Numbered from the stretch's first letter, positions 33,427 through 42,232 are shown. The stretch is DNA of 64,000 nt from JADJPO01 sp963825645 (GCA_963825645.1 CAWGTT010000002.1:62001-126000), one strand, 5' to 3'. The notes: generated by a model from the letters alone, not told the origin. A program made the numbers and translations.

Positions 33427-35390
33427 GTGCACAACTCCACCGTTGATCGCCGAACGATCACCCGCTCGATCGCGGCGATGGCGGTGGCTGTCGTAGCCGT
33501 GCTAGGCACCCCAGTCAGCAGCGTCGCTGCCGACCAGCCGACGCGGCAGCCGTCTCAGGCGGACGCGGACGCAGCGCGCCAACAGCTCGCCGAGCGCTTC
33601 GCTCCGATCCTGATGCTGAAGCGACAGACGACGGACTGCAGTACCGATGGGGAGCAATACCGTCCGAGTCGGGTCGACATCGTGCTCGACAATCCTGAGA
33701 TCGCGCTGCGACAGGTCGGACGCGGCGACCCCGTCGTGATGTGGGCGCCACGTGCGGCTGACATCCTCGGTCTGGGGAAAGGGTTCTTCCTCGACTTCCC
33801 GGGCAGCTCGCTATCTCCCGGTTGCATCTACGAGCGCGACTTCTGGAAGTACACCGGCGAGCGGCCGGCGGCGGTCTACGCCCACATCGTCCAGCAGCCC
33901 GACCAACGGGCCTGGTGTTCGTCCAGTACTGGTTCTACTGGTACTACAACGACTGGAACAACAAGCACGAGAGCGACTGAGAAGGCATCACGCTGAAGTT
34001 CGAAGAATCCTCCGTCGAGGAGGCGCTCGGCTCCCAGCCGGTCGCAGTCGGCTTCTCGCAGCACGAGGGCGGCGAGCGGGCCGCCTGGGACGACGCGAAG
34101 CTCGAGCGTGTCGGTGACCATCCGGTCGTGTACCCATCGGCCGGGTCCCATGCCAGCTATTTCGGATCCGCGGTCTACCTCGGACGCGCCGCCAGTGAGG
34201 GCTTCGGGTGCGATAACACCGACGGACCGTCCAACCGGATCGAACCCGAGGTCGTCGTGGTGCCGGACTCGGTCACCGACCCCAACGATCCTCTCGCATG
34301 GCTTGCCTTCCACGGGCGTTGGGGGGAACGGCAGGACGGGGCGTTCAACGGCCCCACCGGCCCGTCGGTCAAGGACCGCTGGCTCGAACCCGCCCCCTGG
34401 TTCGAGAGCCTCCGCGCGACGAGCGTGGTCATCCCGACCGGCGGTTCGCAAGCGGCGTCGGTCATCGGGGTCTTCTGCTCCGCGGTCGAGGGCGGATCGA
34501 GCATCCTGATCAATTTCACCATCTCGCCCGGTCTGGTGGTCCTGGGCGTGTTGATCCTCGGCGTCCTGGTCTCGTTCCTCGTGAGGCGGACCGACTGGAG
34601 TCCGGTCGCCCCCACGCCGATCCATCGGCGTCGCAGGGCCGGACAGATCATCCGGGCCGCGGCGGGCGTCTACGCGGGTTCGCCGTTCATCTTCGCGCTG
34701 CTGGGAATGGTGTACCTGCCGGCTGCGCTGATCACCGGTCTGCTCGCCCGACTGATCGAGCTCGTGCCGTTCATCGGCAGCCTCCTGTCGCTGTTCGGCC
34801 GCTCCGGTGGCGCGAACATCGTCGTCGCCGCGTTGGTCGGCAGCGTCGCCAACCTTGCCGCTTTCGTCGTCGTCAACACGATGGTGGCCGACTACCTGCG
34901 CGGCGAACGGCGCGGCGTCGACGCGGCGATCACATCGGCGCGGCGAGCCTGGCAACGGAGGCGGAGCATTGCGGGCGCCTTTCTGCGCGCGTTCGTCATC
35001 GTCGCGGCGCTCATCGCAACCGTTGTCGGCGTGCCCTGGGGCATCCACCAACTCGTGCGGTACCAACTGGCCGCCCAGATCGTGATGCTGGAAGACCGGA
35101 CCGGACGCGACGCCCTAGCCCGCAGCACCGAACTGGTCAAGGGCCGCTGGCTCCACACCGCGATCATGGTCGCTGTGCTCAACGGCCTTGTCGCCGTCGT
35201 GGGCCTGACCACTTCGCTACTGCTGCTCGTCCTCGCCACCGGAATCCCACTGTGGCTCTTCTCTGCGCTTGTGTCACTCGTCTACGCAGTGATCGTCCCG
35301 CTGGCCGGAATCGCACTCACCCTGCTCTACGGCGACGCCGCCGCAGAACACGACGAGGCCAGGAACGCCGAACCGCTCGCCATCAACTGA
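33427..35390 (+). pseudogene. broken exported Vps62-like protein with C-terminal membrane domain
   Basis: The first piece (frame from 33427) has a signal sequence and a Vps62-like start (LAERFAPILMLKRQ). Near 33905 the frame changes. The next frame continues LVFVQYWFYWYYNDWNNKHE, then meets TGA at 33978 exactly where the conserved tryptophan of the following SDWEGI motif is expected, and goes on to 35390. After the Vps62-like region (SAGSHASYFGSAVYLG) comes a domain with about six membrane helices. One frameshift plus one nonsense codon argues for decay. A ribosome site (AGAAGGGAGGC) precedes the GTG at 33427. Confidence 0.75.
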
Positions 35391-35457
35391 CCACGCAACC
35401 GCTCGACCGCGCAGCGGATGCGACAGCGCGCTCGCTCCCTGCAGGAGGCCACGAGCT

Positions 35458-35829
35458 GTGTCGCTGATCGCCGACCTCACCGGCCGACGAGGTGGCCCGC
35501 CATCAACGGGTCGCAAACCGCGCGCCACGCGAAGAAGTCGGCGCCGCGAGCGCCGGGTGAACGTTGCGCAAAGACAGGCTGCGATCCATCGTCAGTCCCG
35601 GTTCCCCGCGCGATCGACTGTTCACACTCGAAGCGTGACCACGCACGCCGCCTCCGGCCCGGGAGCAAGAGCCCGCATCCTCAGCCGTCTTCGTCGGGGC
35701 ACGGACGGCGACCGTGACACGCAGCACGTCGCCCCGCTGGAGCTCTTCGACGACGCCATCATCGAGATGGACGACGAGACCGAGGCCGGAGAATCACCTA
35801 CCGGCTGGGAGCCCACAGCGCGTCACTGA
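35458..35829 (+). CDS. hypothetical basic protein (doubtful)
   Basis: This open frame of 123 residues begins at GTG 35458 with AGGAGG ten bases upstream. The first half is very Arg-rich (ATRRSRRRERR); the second half, from about residue 70, is acidic (LELFDDAIIEMDDETEAGES). No family is recognised. It lies in the 575-bp gap between the broken Vps62-like gene and the reductase gene, a region that otherwise shows decay, so it may be a remnant. The only other thing seen in the gap is a CTCAG direct repeat near 35873. Confidence 0.3.
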   Translation: MSLIADLTGRRGGPPSTGRKPRATRRSRRRERRVNVAQRQAAIHRQSRFPARSTVHTRSVTTHAASGPGARARILSRLRRGTDGDRDTQHVAPLELFDDAIIEMDDETEAGESPTGWEPTARH

Positions 35830-35872
35830 CCTCGCAGTCCGGCCGCACGTCTGAGGTGGCTTTCGGGCAGTA

Positions 35873-35888
35873 CTCAGTCTTCTCTCAG
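35873..35888 (+). promoter_or_regulatory. CTCAG direct repeat upstream of the reductase operon
   Basis: CTCAG occurs at 35873-35877 and again at 35884-35888, an 11-bp step equal to one helical turn, about 80 bp before the reductase start. OmpR/PhoB-type regulators bind such direct repeats. Similar 11-bp-phased elements lie before the regulator gene and the protease gene in this region. This one is the weakest of the three. Confidence 0.45.
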
Positions 35889-35965
35889 CCTCGACGCCGA
35901 GACTCCAGGTGAGCCGGACGAGCCCGGCTCGCCAACAGACGCGCCGCGGAGAGAGTCGGAGAGTG

Positions 35966-37384
35966 ATGACCACTGTGCTGAGCCCCGCCACCGGCGGCGC
36001 CGCAGTCCGGGCGCCCCGGCTGCGCCGGCACCGGCTGGCCACCCCGCAGTGGTGGCGCGATCTGGCCGGCTCACTGACCTGGCTCAGCCTGTTGGTCGTG
36101 ACTGCGCTGTGGGTCGGCAACGGCGGGCTGCAGCAGCTCGGGCACCTGGGCGGCGGCCTGATCAGCATCGGCAGGCTGACCGGGCTGTGGGCGGCTGACC
36201 TGATGCTGATCCAGCTGTTGCTCATGGCCCGGATCCCGGTCGTCGAGCGGGCCTACGGCCAGGACGAGCTGGCCCGACGGCATCGGTGGGTCGGATTCAC
36301 CTCGGTCAACCTCATGCTGGCCCACGTCGTGGCGATCGTGGTCGGGTACGCGGTGAGCGACCAGACCAACCTGCTGCGCGAGGCGTGGAGCATCCTCGTC
36401 GACTACCCGGGCATGCTGCTGGCCGCCGCCGGCACCGCCCTGCTGCTGATGGTGGCCTGGACGTCGATGAAGCGGGCCCGGGCCAAGCTGCGCTACGAGT
36501 CCTGGCACCTGCTGCACCTGTACGCCTACCTCGGCGTGGGACTCGCTCTGCCGCATCAGGTCTGGACCGGCACCGATTTCACCGGCTCGGCTGTGGCCCG
36601 GGCCTACTGGTGGACGTTGTACGGCGCGACGGCCGGCGCCGTACTGCTCTGGCGGGTCGCCCTGCCGCTGTGGCGCAGCGCCTCGGCCAACCTCGTGGTC
36701 GAACGCGTCGTCCCGGAGGGCCCGGGCGTGGTGTCGGTGGTGATGCGCGGGCGCCGCCTGGATCGGATGGCCGGCGCAGGCCAGTTCTTCACCTGGCGCT
36801 TCCTCGGCCGGCCGGGCTGGACCCGCGGCAACCCGTACTCGCTCTCTGCCGCTCCCACCCGCGACCGGTTGCGGATCACCGTGAAGGAGCTCGGCGATGA
36901 CAGCTCCTCCCTCGCCTCGCTGCGTCCCGGGACCCGGGTCCTCATCGAGGGTCCCTATGGGCGCCTGCACGGCGGGGTCCGCACCCGGCGCAAGGTGACC
37001 CTGATCGGCTCGGGGATCGGGATCACCCCGCTGCGGGCGCTGTTCGAGGAGCTGGACGCCGACGCCGGCGACGTCACTCTGATCTATCGTGCCTCGAAGG
37101 CCGAGGACCTCGTGCTGCGCAGCGAGATCGATGCCATCGCCGCACGCAGCGGCGCGCGGGTGTTCTACGTGCTCGGCCCGAGGGTCCGCACGCGTCCCAG
37201 CTGGCTACCGGTCTCGGCCGCGCACCTGGACGACGCGCAGGCGCTCCGCGAGCTGGTCCCCGACATCGCCGAGCACGACGTCTACCTGTGCGGCACCGAG
37301 CCCTGGATGCAGGCCGCGGCCTGCGCCGCCCGGGAGGCCGGCGTACCGGCCGAGTGCATCCACATCGAGCGGTTCTCGTGGTGA
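35966..37384 (+). CDS. ferric-reductase-like flavocytochrome (membrane ferredoxin/NADPH reductase)
   Basis: This 472-residue protein has an N-terminal six-helix ferric-reductase-like domain with candidate heme histidines in FTSVNLMLAHVVAIVVGYA and YESWHLLHLYAYLG. A cytoplasmic FAD/NAD(P)H module follows: RGNPYSLSAAP (FAD), GSGIGITPLRALFEEL (pyridine nucleotide) and the terminal YLCGTEPWM plus IERFSW. It would pass electrons from NAD(P)H through FAD and heme to the outer side. The ATG at 35966 has CGGAGAG upstream; a GTG one codon earlier is possible. The FMN-binding protein and ApbE genes follow within 50 bp, arguing for a flavin-based transmembrane electron path. Confidence 0.88.
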   Translation: MTTVLSPATGGAAVRAPRLRRHRLATPQWWRDLAGSLTWLSLLVVTALWVGNGGLQQLGHLGGGLISIGRLTGLWAADLMLIQLLLMARIPVVERAYGQDELARRHRWVGFTSVNLMLAHVVAIVVGYAVSDQTNLLREAWSILVDYPGMLLAAAGTALLLMVAWTSMKRARAKLRYESWHLLHLYAYLGVGLALPHQVWTGTDFTGSAVARAYWWTLYGATAGAVLLWRVALPLWRSASANLVVERVVPEGPGVVSVVMRGRRLDRMAGAGQFFTWRFLGRPGWTRGNPYSLSAAPTRDRLRITVKELGDDSSSLASLRPGTRVLIEGPYGRLHGGVRTRRKVTLIGSGIGITPLRALFEELDADAGDVTLIYRASKAEDLVLRSEIDAIAARSGARVFYVLGPRVRTRPSWLPVSAAHLDDAQALRELVPDIAEHDVYLCGTEPWMQAAACAAREAGVPAECIHIERFSW

Positions 37385-37426
37385 CCGGCCCCGTGAGCCG
37401 AGAGTCCCTGAAAGGCGGGATCTGAC

Positions 37427-37885
37427 ATGCGCCGGATCGTCCTGGCGGTGATGACCACGATCAGCAGCCTCACGCTGCTGTTCAGCTATCACACCAGCCG
37501 CAACGAGTCGTCGGCTGTGGCCGCCGGGCAACCGAGCGTGGGAGGCGTCGGCTCGTCGAGCTCGACCGGGTCGACCGGCAGTACACAGGCCTCCGGTTCG
37601 GCGGCCGGGCAGCAGTCGGTCGCCGGTCAGACCGTGCAGACCCGCTGGGGCCCGGTGCAAGTGGAGATCGTGGTCCAGAACGGCAAGATCGTCTCCTCGA
37701 ACGTGCTGCAGGTGCCGTCGGAGAACGGGCACGACCAGCAGATCAACTCCTACGCCGTGCCGATCCTCAACGCCGCGGCGGTGGACGCGCAGAGCGCGAA
37801 TATCGACAGCGTCTCCGGCGCGACGGTCACCAGCGATGGCTACAGGGCCTCGCTGCAATCGGCTATCGACCAGGCCCACCTGTGA
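37427..37885 (+). CDS. exported FMN-binding domain protein
   Basis: This 152-residue protein has an N-terminal membrane anchor (IVLAVMTTISSLTLLFSYHT), a Ser/Gly/Thr-rich linker, and an FMN-binding domain from about 70. The flavinylation motif SGATVTSDGY near 127-136 marks the threonine to which ApbE attaches FMN by a phosphoester bond. GTVQTRWGPVQVE-like strands match the family. It probably accepts electrons from the upstream reductase on the outer face. It starts 42 bp after that gene behind AAAGGCGGG, and its stop overlaps the apbE start (GTGA). Confidence 0.88.
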   Translation: MRRIVLAVMTTISSLTLLFSYHTSRNESSAVAAGQPSVGGVGSSSSTGSTGSTQASGSAAGQQSVAGQTVQTRWGPVQVEIVVQNGKIVSSNVLQVPSENGHDQQINSYAVPILNAAAVDAQSANIDSVSGATVTSDGYRASLQSAIDQAHL

Positions 37886-38667
37886 GGGCCGTGCCCCAGA
37901 GCGTGACGACCCGGCCGCCCAAGCGAGCCTGGGTCGAACAGATCATGGGCATGCCGATCAGCATCCACCTGCGCGGGGCTCAGCTGGACAGCGCGGCCAC
38001 CGCAGCTGCCGTCGCGCGGACGTTCGACGACCTTCGCCGAGTGGACGACCTCTTCTCCACGTGGAAACCCGGCAGCCAGGTCAGCAGGCTGCAGCGCGGC
38101 GAGCTCACTCTCGCCGCGGCCGACCTCCCGGTCCGCGACGTCGTCCGGCTCTGCGAGGAGGCGCGGGTCGACACCGACGGCTGGTTCGATGCGAACCTGC
38201 GCGACGGTGCGGGCGGTGATCGGTTCGACCCGACCGGCCTGGTCAAGGGCTGGGCGGTGCAGCGGGCGTGCTCGAGCCTGTCCACCGCGTTGCCCGAGCA
38301 CGACGTGCTGGTCAACGCCGGCGGTGACATCGCCGTCGCCTCCGGCCGCGCGGACACGCCGGCCTGGCGGCTCGGCATCGAGAACCCCTCCGACAGCGGC
38401 CGGCTGCTCGACACCGTCGAGCTGCGCTCGGGCGGTCTGGCGACGTCGGGGACTGCAGCCCGCGGCCACCACATCGTCTCGCCCCGAACCGGGGCACCGG
38501 CCACCGAACTGGCCGCGGTCAGTGTGGCCGGGCCGTCGTTGATGTGGGCCGACGTCTACGCCACCGCTGCGCTCGCCCGCGGCCCGGACTGCGTCGGCTG
38601 GCTGGGAACCCTGACGGATCACACCTGGCTGGTGGTCGGCGCCGACGGCACCGTCCTGCGACCCTGA
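37882..38667 (+). CDS. apbE: FAD:protein FMN transferase
   Basis: This 261-residue ApbE-family enzyme moves FMN from FAD onto a Thr/Ser of target proteins. Key pieces are MGMPISIHL near the N-terminus, the DDLFSTWKPGSQVSRLQRGE segment, DPTGLVKGWAVQRA, LVNAGGDIAVASG, and the C-terminal metal region HIVSPRTGAPA with SLMWADVYATAALA. No signal peptide is visible, so it may act inside the cell or lack a clear leader. The GTG at 37882 overlaps the stop of the FMN-binding protein gene, its obvious substrate. It completes a three-gene flavin electron-transfer unit. Confidence 0.92.
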   Translation: MRAVPQSVTTRPPKRAWVEQIMGMPISIHLRGAQLDSAATAAAVARTFDDLRRVDDLFSTWKPGSQVSRLQRGELTLAAADLPVRDVVRLCEEARVDTDGWFDANLRDGAGGDRFDPTGLVKGWAVQRACSSLSTALPEHDVLVNAGGDIAVASGRADTPAWRLGIENPSDSGRLLDTVELRSGGLATSGTAARGHHIVSPRTGAPATELAAVSVAGPSLMWADVYATAALARGPDCVGWLGTLTDHTWLVVGADGTVLRP

Positions 38668-38684
38668 CCCACGGGATACGACTG

Positions 38685-38711
38685 CCAGGCGACGTCCAGG
38701 GAACTCTCAGG
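38685..38711 (+). promoter_or_regulatory. 11-bp-phased direct repeats upstream of the response regulator gene
   Basis: CCAGG at 38685-38689, CCAGG at 38696-38700 and TCAGG at 38707-38711 repeat at exact 11-bp steps, ending 22 bp before the regulator start. The stretch CCAGGGAACTCTCAGG (38696-38711) is matched at 15 of 16 positions upstream of the HtrA-like protease gene (42174-42189). This is the expected form of an OmpR-type operator and suggests autoregulation. Confidence 0.65.
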
Positions 38712-38733
38712 AACGCAGGGCAGACTGAATGAC

Positions 38734-39441
38734 GTGACCACGACCACCCCCGAGGCGCGCCTGCTCGTCGTCGACGACGAACCCAGCATCCGCGAGCTCC
38801 TCACCGCCAGCCTGCGTTTCGCCGGGTTCGAGGTGTTTCCCGCGGCGGACGGCGCCGAGGCGCTGCGGCTCGCCGAGCAGCATCGACCGGACCTCGTCGT
38901 CCTCGACGTGATGCTGCCCGACTTCGACGGGTTCACCGTCACGCGCAAGCTGCGCGAGCGGGGCCGCGAGATGCCCGTGCTGTTCCTGACCGCCCGCGAC
39001 GAGACCAGCGACAAGGTGCAGGGCCTGACTGTCGGGGGCGACGACTACGTCACCAAACCCTTCAGCCTCGAGGAGGTGGTCGCCCGGATCCGGGCGGTGC
39101 TGCGGCGTACCGGGGCGGGCGCCCTGCCGGACTCGGGCCGGCTGGCCTTTCACGACCTCGAGCTCGACGAGGACTCCCACGAGGTGCGCCGAGGCGGACG
39201 CCTGGTCGAGCTCTCCCCCACCGAGTTCAAGCTGCTGCGCTACCTGATGCTCAACCCCAACCGGGTGCTGTCGAAGGCGCAGATCCTGGATCACGTCTGG
39301 GCCTACGACTTCAACGGCGAGGCGGGGATCGTCGAGTCCTACATCTCCTACCTGCGCCGCAAGGTGGACGTCGAGGAGCCGGCACTGATCCACACCAAGC
39401 GCGGTGTCGGATACGTACTGCGCCTGCCGCCGGAGGCCTGA
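38734..39441 (+). CDS. OmpR/PhoB-family response regulator
   Basis: This 235-residue regulator has a receiver domain (9-120) with acidic pocket Asp14/Asp15, phosphoacceptor Asp58 in VVLDVMLPDFDG, switch Thr in LFLTARDE and Lys in DDYVTKPFS. A winged-helix DNA-binding domain follows (about 140-233: LSPTEFKLLRYLMLNPNRVL, YISYLRRKVD, KRGVGYVLR). It resembles the mycobacterial TrcR/TcrX/MprA group. Phased CAGG repeats lie just upstream. The sensor kinase gene follows after 19 bp. An HtrA-like protease gene 2.8 kb downstream carries the same operator, echoing the MprA-MprB-PepD arrangement of mycobacteria. Confidence 0.93.
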   Translation: MTTTTPEARLLVVDDEPSIRELLTASLRFAGFEVFPAADGAEALRLAEQHRPDLVVLDVMLPDFDGFTVTRKLRERGREMPVLFLTARDETSDKVQGLTVGGDDYVTKPFSLEEVVARIRAVLRRTGAGALPDSGRLAFHDLELDEDSHEVRRGGRLVELSPTEFKLLRYLMLNPNRVLSKAQILDHVWAYDFNGEAGIVESYISYLRRKVDVEEPALIHTKRGVGYVLRLPPEA

Positions 39442-39460
39442 CTTTGCCGAGGGACGCCTG

Positions 39461-41008
39461 ATGGACGGTCTTCGCCGCCGCTGGAACGCACTGCCGCTGC
39501 GAGCGCAGCTCGTCGGCATCCTGCTGGTGCTGCTGCTGGCCGCACTCGCCGCGACCGGGTACGGCGTGCAGCGCGTGCTGAGCGGGTACCTCGTGGAGCA
39601 GATCGACCGCCAGCTGGTAGAGACTGCCCGCAACGCCAGGAGTGACAGCGCCTCCCTGCGCGCCCTCACCCAGCAGGACCGACGCCGTTTCCCGTCACCC
39701 TTCGTCGTCGTGATCAGCATCGACGGCTCGAACACCCCGGGGGTCATCCCCGGGCTCGGCTATGGACCCAACGATCTGCCGGGATTCCCGACGATGACCA
39801 GCGAGCAGGCCGGCAGCCTCGACGGCACGGCCTACCCCGTCCGTGCCGACGACGGGAGCCAATGGCGGGCAACGAGCTTCGCGGTCGTCGCCGGCACCGG
39901 CGCCGGCCAGCCGACCGGGGCCGCGGTGACGATCCTGCAGAGCCTGCGCGGCGTCGATGAGGCGGTGGCACGCCTGCAGCTACTCATGCTCGTGATGGGC
40001 GCAGCGGTGCTGGCCGCTAGCGGGCTGCTCGGCACGCTGGCCATCCGCCGGGCTTTCGTCCCCCTCCGCGAGGTGGAGGACACTGCGGCCGCGATCGCCG
40101 CCGGTGACCTCTCCCAGCGGGTGCCGGAGCGACCGATCACCACCGAGGTCGGCAGCCTGACTGGATCGCTGAACGGCATGCTCGCCCAGATCGAGAGCGC
40201 CTTCCGGGACCGCGAGGCGTCCGAGGCGCGCACCCGTCGGTTCGCCGCCGACGCCTCGCACGAGCTGCGCACCCCGCTGGCCTCGGTCCGCGGCTACGCC
40301 GAGCTGTACCGGCAGGGCGCCGTACCGGCCGAGGAGGTGCCGCGAACGATGCGCCGGATCGAGGACGAGGCCAAGCGGATGGGCGTCCTGGTAGAGGACC
40401 TTCTACTGCTCGCCCGCCTCGACGAGCAGCGTCCGGTTCGCGCCGACCCGGTGGACCTGGCGGTGCTGGCCGGGGACGCCGTCCACGATCTAGGCGCCCT
40501 CGACCCCGACCGCGCCGTCCGGCTGGTCGGGTTGAACGGCTTCGTCGGGGCGGGTCCGGCGCCGGTGCTCGGGGACGAGGACAAGCTGCGCCAGGTGGTG
40601 GCCAACCTCGTGGGCAACGCCGTCCGGCACACCCCGGCCGGCACCCCGATCGAGCTCGCCGTCGGCGTGGACGGCGCCGGGCCCGCGCCGGAGGCGGTGC
40701 TCGAGGTCCGCGACCACGGCCCGGGGCTCGCCCCCGAGCACGCCGAGAAGGTGTTCGAGCGCTTCTTCCGCGTCGATGCCTCGCGCCGGCGCGGCACCGG
40801 GGGCGGCTCCGGGCTCGGGCTGTCGATCGTCTCGGCGGTGGCCGCCGTGCACGGCGGGGCGGCGTCGGTGCGCCAGACCGAGGGCGGCGGAGCGACGTTC
40901 GTGCTCCGGCTGCCCGCCCATGTGGCCGATAGCCCGGAGCCGGCGCCACTCGGTGACCGTCACAGCACCGGGTCGATCTCGCGGGCGAGCATCGTCGAGG
41001 ACCTCTGA
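39461..41008 (+). CDS. sensor histidine kinase
   Basis: This 515-residue membrane kinase has two membrane helices (about 15-38 and 165-190) around a 125-residue extracytoplasmic sensor domain. A HAMP domain follows (RRAFVPLREVEDTAAAIAAG, then NGMLAQIESAF), the H-box FAADASHELRTPLASVRGYA, the N-box LVGNAVRHTP, DHGPGLAPEH and the G-box GTGGGSGLGLSIV. It phosphorylates the adjacent OmpR-type regulator. The ATG at 39461 has GAGGGA upstream. The sensor domain has no recognised ligand fold. A large inverted repeat lies just after its stop. Confidence 0.93.
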   Translation: MDGLRRRWNALPLRAQLVGILLVLLLAALAATGYGVQRVLSGYLVEQIDRQLVETARNARSDSASLRALTQQDRRRFPSPFVVVISIDGSNTPGVIPGLGYGPNDLPGFPTMTSEQAGSLDGTAYPVRADDGSQWRATSFAVVAGTGAGQPTGAAVTILQSLRGVDEAVARLQLLMLVMGAAVLAASGLLGTLAIRRAFVPLREVEDTAAAIAAGDLSQRVPERPITTEVGSLTGSLNGMLAQIESAFRDREASEARTRRFAADASHELRTPLASVRGYAELYRQGAVPAEEVPRTMRRIEDEAKRMGVLVEDLLLLARLDEQRPVRADPVDLAVLAGDAVHDLGALDPDRAVRLVGLNGFVGAGPAPVLGDEDKLRQVVANLVGNAVRHTPAGTPIELAVGVDGAGPAPEAVLEVRDHGPGLAPEHAEKVFERFFRVDASRRRGTGGGSGLGLSIVSAVAAVHGGAASVRQTEGGGATFVLRLPAHVADSPEPAPLGDRHSTGSISRASIVEDL

Positions 41009-41017
41009 TGATCATTT

Positions 41018-41100
41018 CGAGATCATGCTGAAGATCACGTTGCAGCGATCGGGGCGGTTCCGAACCGGATCCATGCCGCGTGATCTTCAGCATGATCTCG
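41018..41100. repeat. 22-bp perfect inverted repeat with nested palindrome
   Basis: Arms 41018-41039 and 41079-41100 are perfect inverted copies (left arm begins CGAGATCATGCTGAAG). The 39-bp loop contains the near-perfect palindrome GGTTCCGAACC. It follows the sensor kinase stop by ten bases and could terminate that transcript, but lacks a T-run. The 288-bp gap (41009-41296) up to the deacetylase gene shows nothing else I can support. Confidence 0.85.
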
Positions 41101-41296
41101 ACAGTGGGGTCGCCTGACCGGCGCAGCGCTACACCCGTCCGGACGCCGATCCCTGCGGCAGACTGGTGACATCACTCTGCGCTACATGACACCTCCCCCG
41201 GGGCCACCTCACCCTGGCGATGCCGTCACTCATCGTCACGAATTCGGTCGCTAGCCGTCCGGCGGCGACTGCTCGTGACCGCATGGGTGGTCACCG

Positions 41297-42145
41297 ATGC
41301 TTGCCGTCCGCACTCTCCGCTCCGGCCGGTCGTGGCCGATCACCCGGACGGCGTCGCGCCGCACCGTCGCCGTCGTCGCGGTGACGGTGGCCACCGCGAC
41401 CGCCGTCCTCGCCCCGGCCGGTTCCGTGCAGGCAGCAGGCTGCCCGACCCCGGCATCCACGGCGCTGCGCGCCGCGCCCGGATCCGGCACGACGGTGGCC
41501 CTGACCTTCGATGACGGTCCCGGACCGGAGACCACGAGGGTTCTGGCGATCCTGCGCCGCTACAACGTGCGGGCGACGTTCTTCGTGGTCGGCTCGAACG
41601 TGCCGGCCCGGCGGGCCGCTGTGCGCCAGGTCGTCGCCGACGGACACCTGGTGGCGAACCACTCCTACTCCCACCCGTCGTTCGCCTCGCTGACCTCGGC
41701 GCAGCAGGCGCGACAGCTCGACGCCGCCTCCGACGCCATCGGCGCAGCGATCCGCACCCGCCCGTGCTGGTTCCGCCCACCGTACGGTGCGATGAACGCG
41801 GCCACCGTGCCGGCCGCCCGCGCCCAGGGCATGAGCACGGTGATCTGGAACGTCGACACGCGCGACTGGGCGGCGAGCACGTCGCTGAACTCGGCCGACT
41901 CCCTGTCGATCCGGGTCCGCGCCCGGGCCGGGACGAAGCTGGCCCACCCGATGGTCCTGTTCCACGACGGTGGCGCGAGGCGGCCGAACATGCTGCACGA
42001 GCTGCCGGGGATCATCGTCTGGTACCGCTCCCATGGCTACCGGTTCGTCGGCCTGGACGGCCGGGAGATGACCCGGCCGGCGCGCCAGTGCGACGTCTTC
42101 ACCCGCCTGCTGACCCAGGTCAAGGACCCCACGTGCAGCTCCTAA
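41297..42145 (+). CDS. exported polysaccharide deacetylase (NodB domain)
   Basis: This 282-residue carbohydrate esterase family 4 protein has an N-terminal signal or anchor (VAVVAVTVATATAVLAPAG). The NodB motifs are TFDDGPGPETT (motif 1), HSYSHPSFASL (motif 2, zinc histidines), RPPYGAMN (motif 3), DTRDWA (motif 4) and VLFHDGG (motif 5). It likely deacetylates peptidoglycan or another wall polymer outside the cell. It stands between the two-component system and the HtrA-like protease gene, in keeping with an envelope-stress role. No copy of the phased operator is seen directly before it. Confidence 0.9.
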   Translation: MLAVRTLRSGRSWPITRTASRRTVAVVAVTVATATAVLAPAGSVQAAGCPTPASTALRAAPGSGTTVALTFDDGPGPETTRVLAILRRYNVRATFFVVGSNVPARRAAVRQVVADGHLVANHSYSHPSFASLTSAQQARQLDAASDAIGAAIRTRPCWFRPPYGAMNAATVPAARAQGMSTVIWNVDTRDWAASTSLNSADSLSIRVRARAGTKLAHPMVLFHDGGARRPNMLHELPGIIVWYRSHGYRFVGLDGREMTRPARQCDVFTRLLTQVKDPTCSS

Positions 42146-42173
42146 CAGCGGCGCGAGCCGAGTACCCGGCCTC

Positions 42174-42200
42174 CCAGGGAACTCACAGGTTCTGCCAAGG
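42174..42200 (+). promoter_or_regulatory. 11-bp-phased direct repeats upstream of the HtrA-like gene
   Basis: CCAGG at 42174-42178, ACAGG at 42185-42189 and CAAGG at 42196-42200 recur at 11-bp steps. The core CCAGGGAACTCACAGG differs at one of 16 positions from the element before the response regulator gene. It ends 32 bp before the protease ATG. It points to control of the protease by the neighbouring OmpR-type regulator. Confidence 0.65.
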
Positions 42201-42232
42201 GCCCGCCCAGCACGGTGAGGTCTGATGGATCC

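Noticed and set aside
33978..33980. TGA inside the Vps62-like gene read as selenocysteine
   Set aside because: The family has tryptophan here, a frameshift lies just upstream, and no SECIS-like context is evident; a nonsense mutation is simpler.
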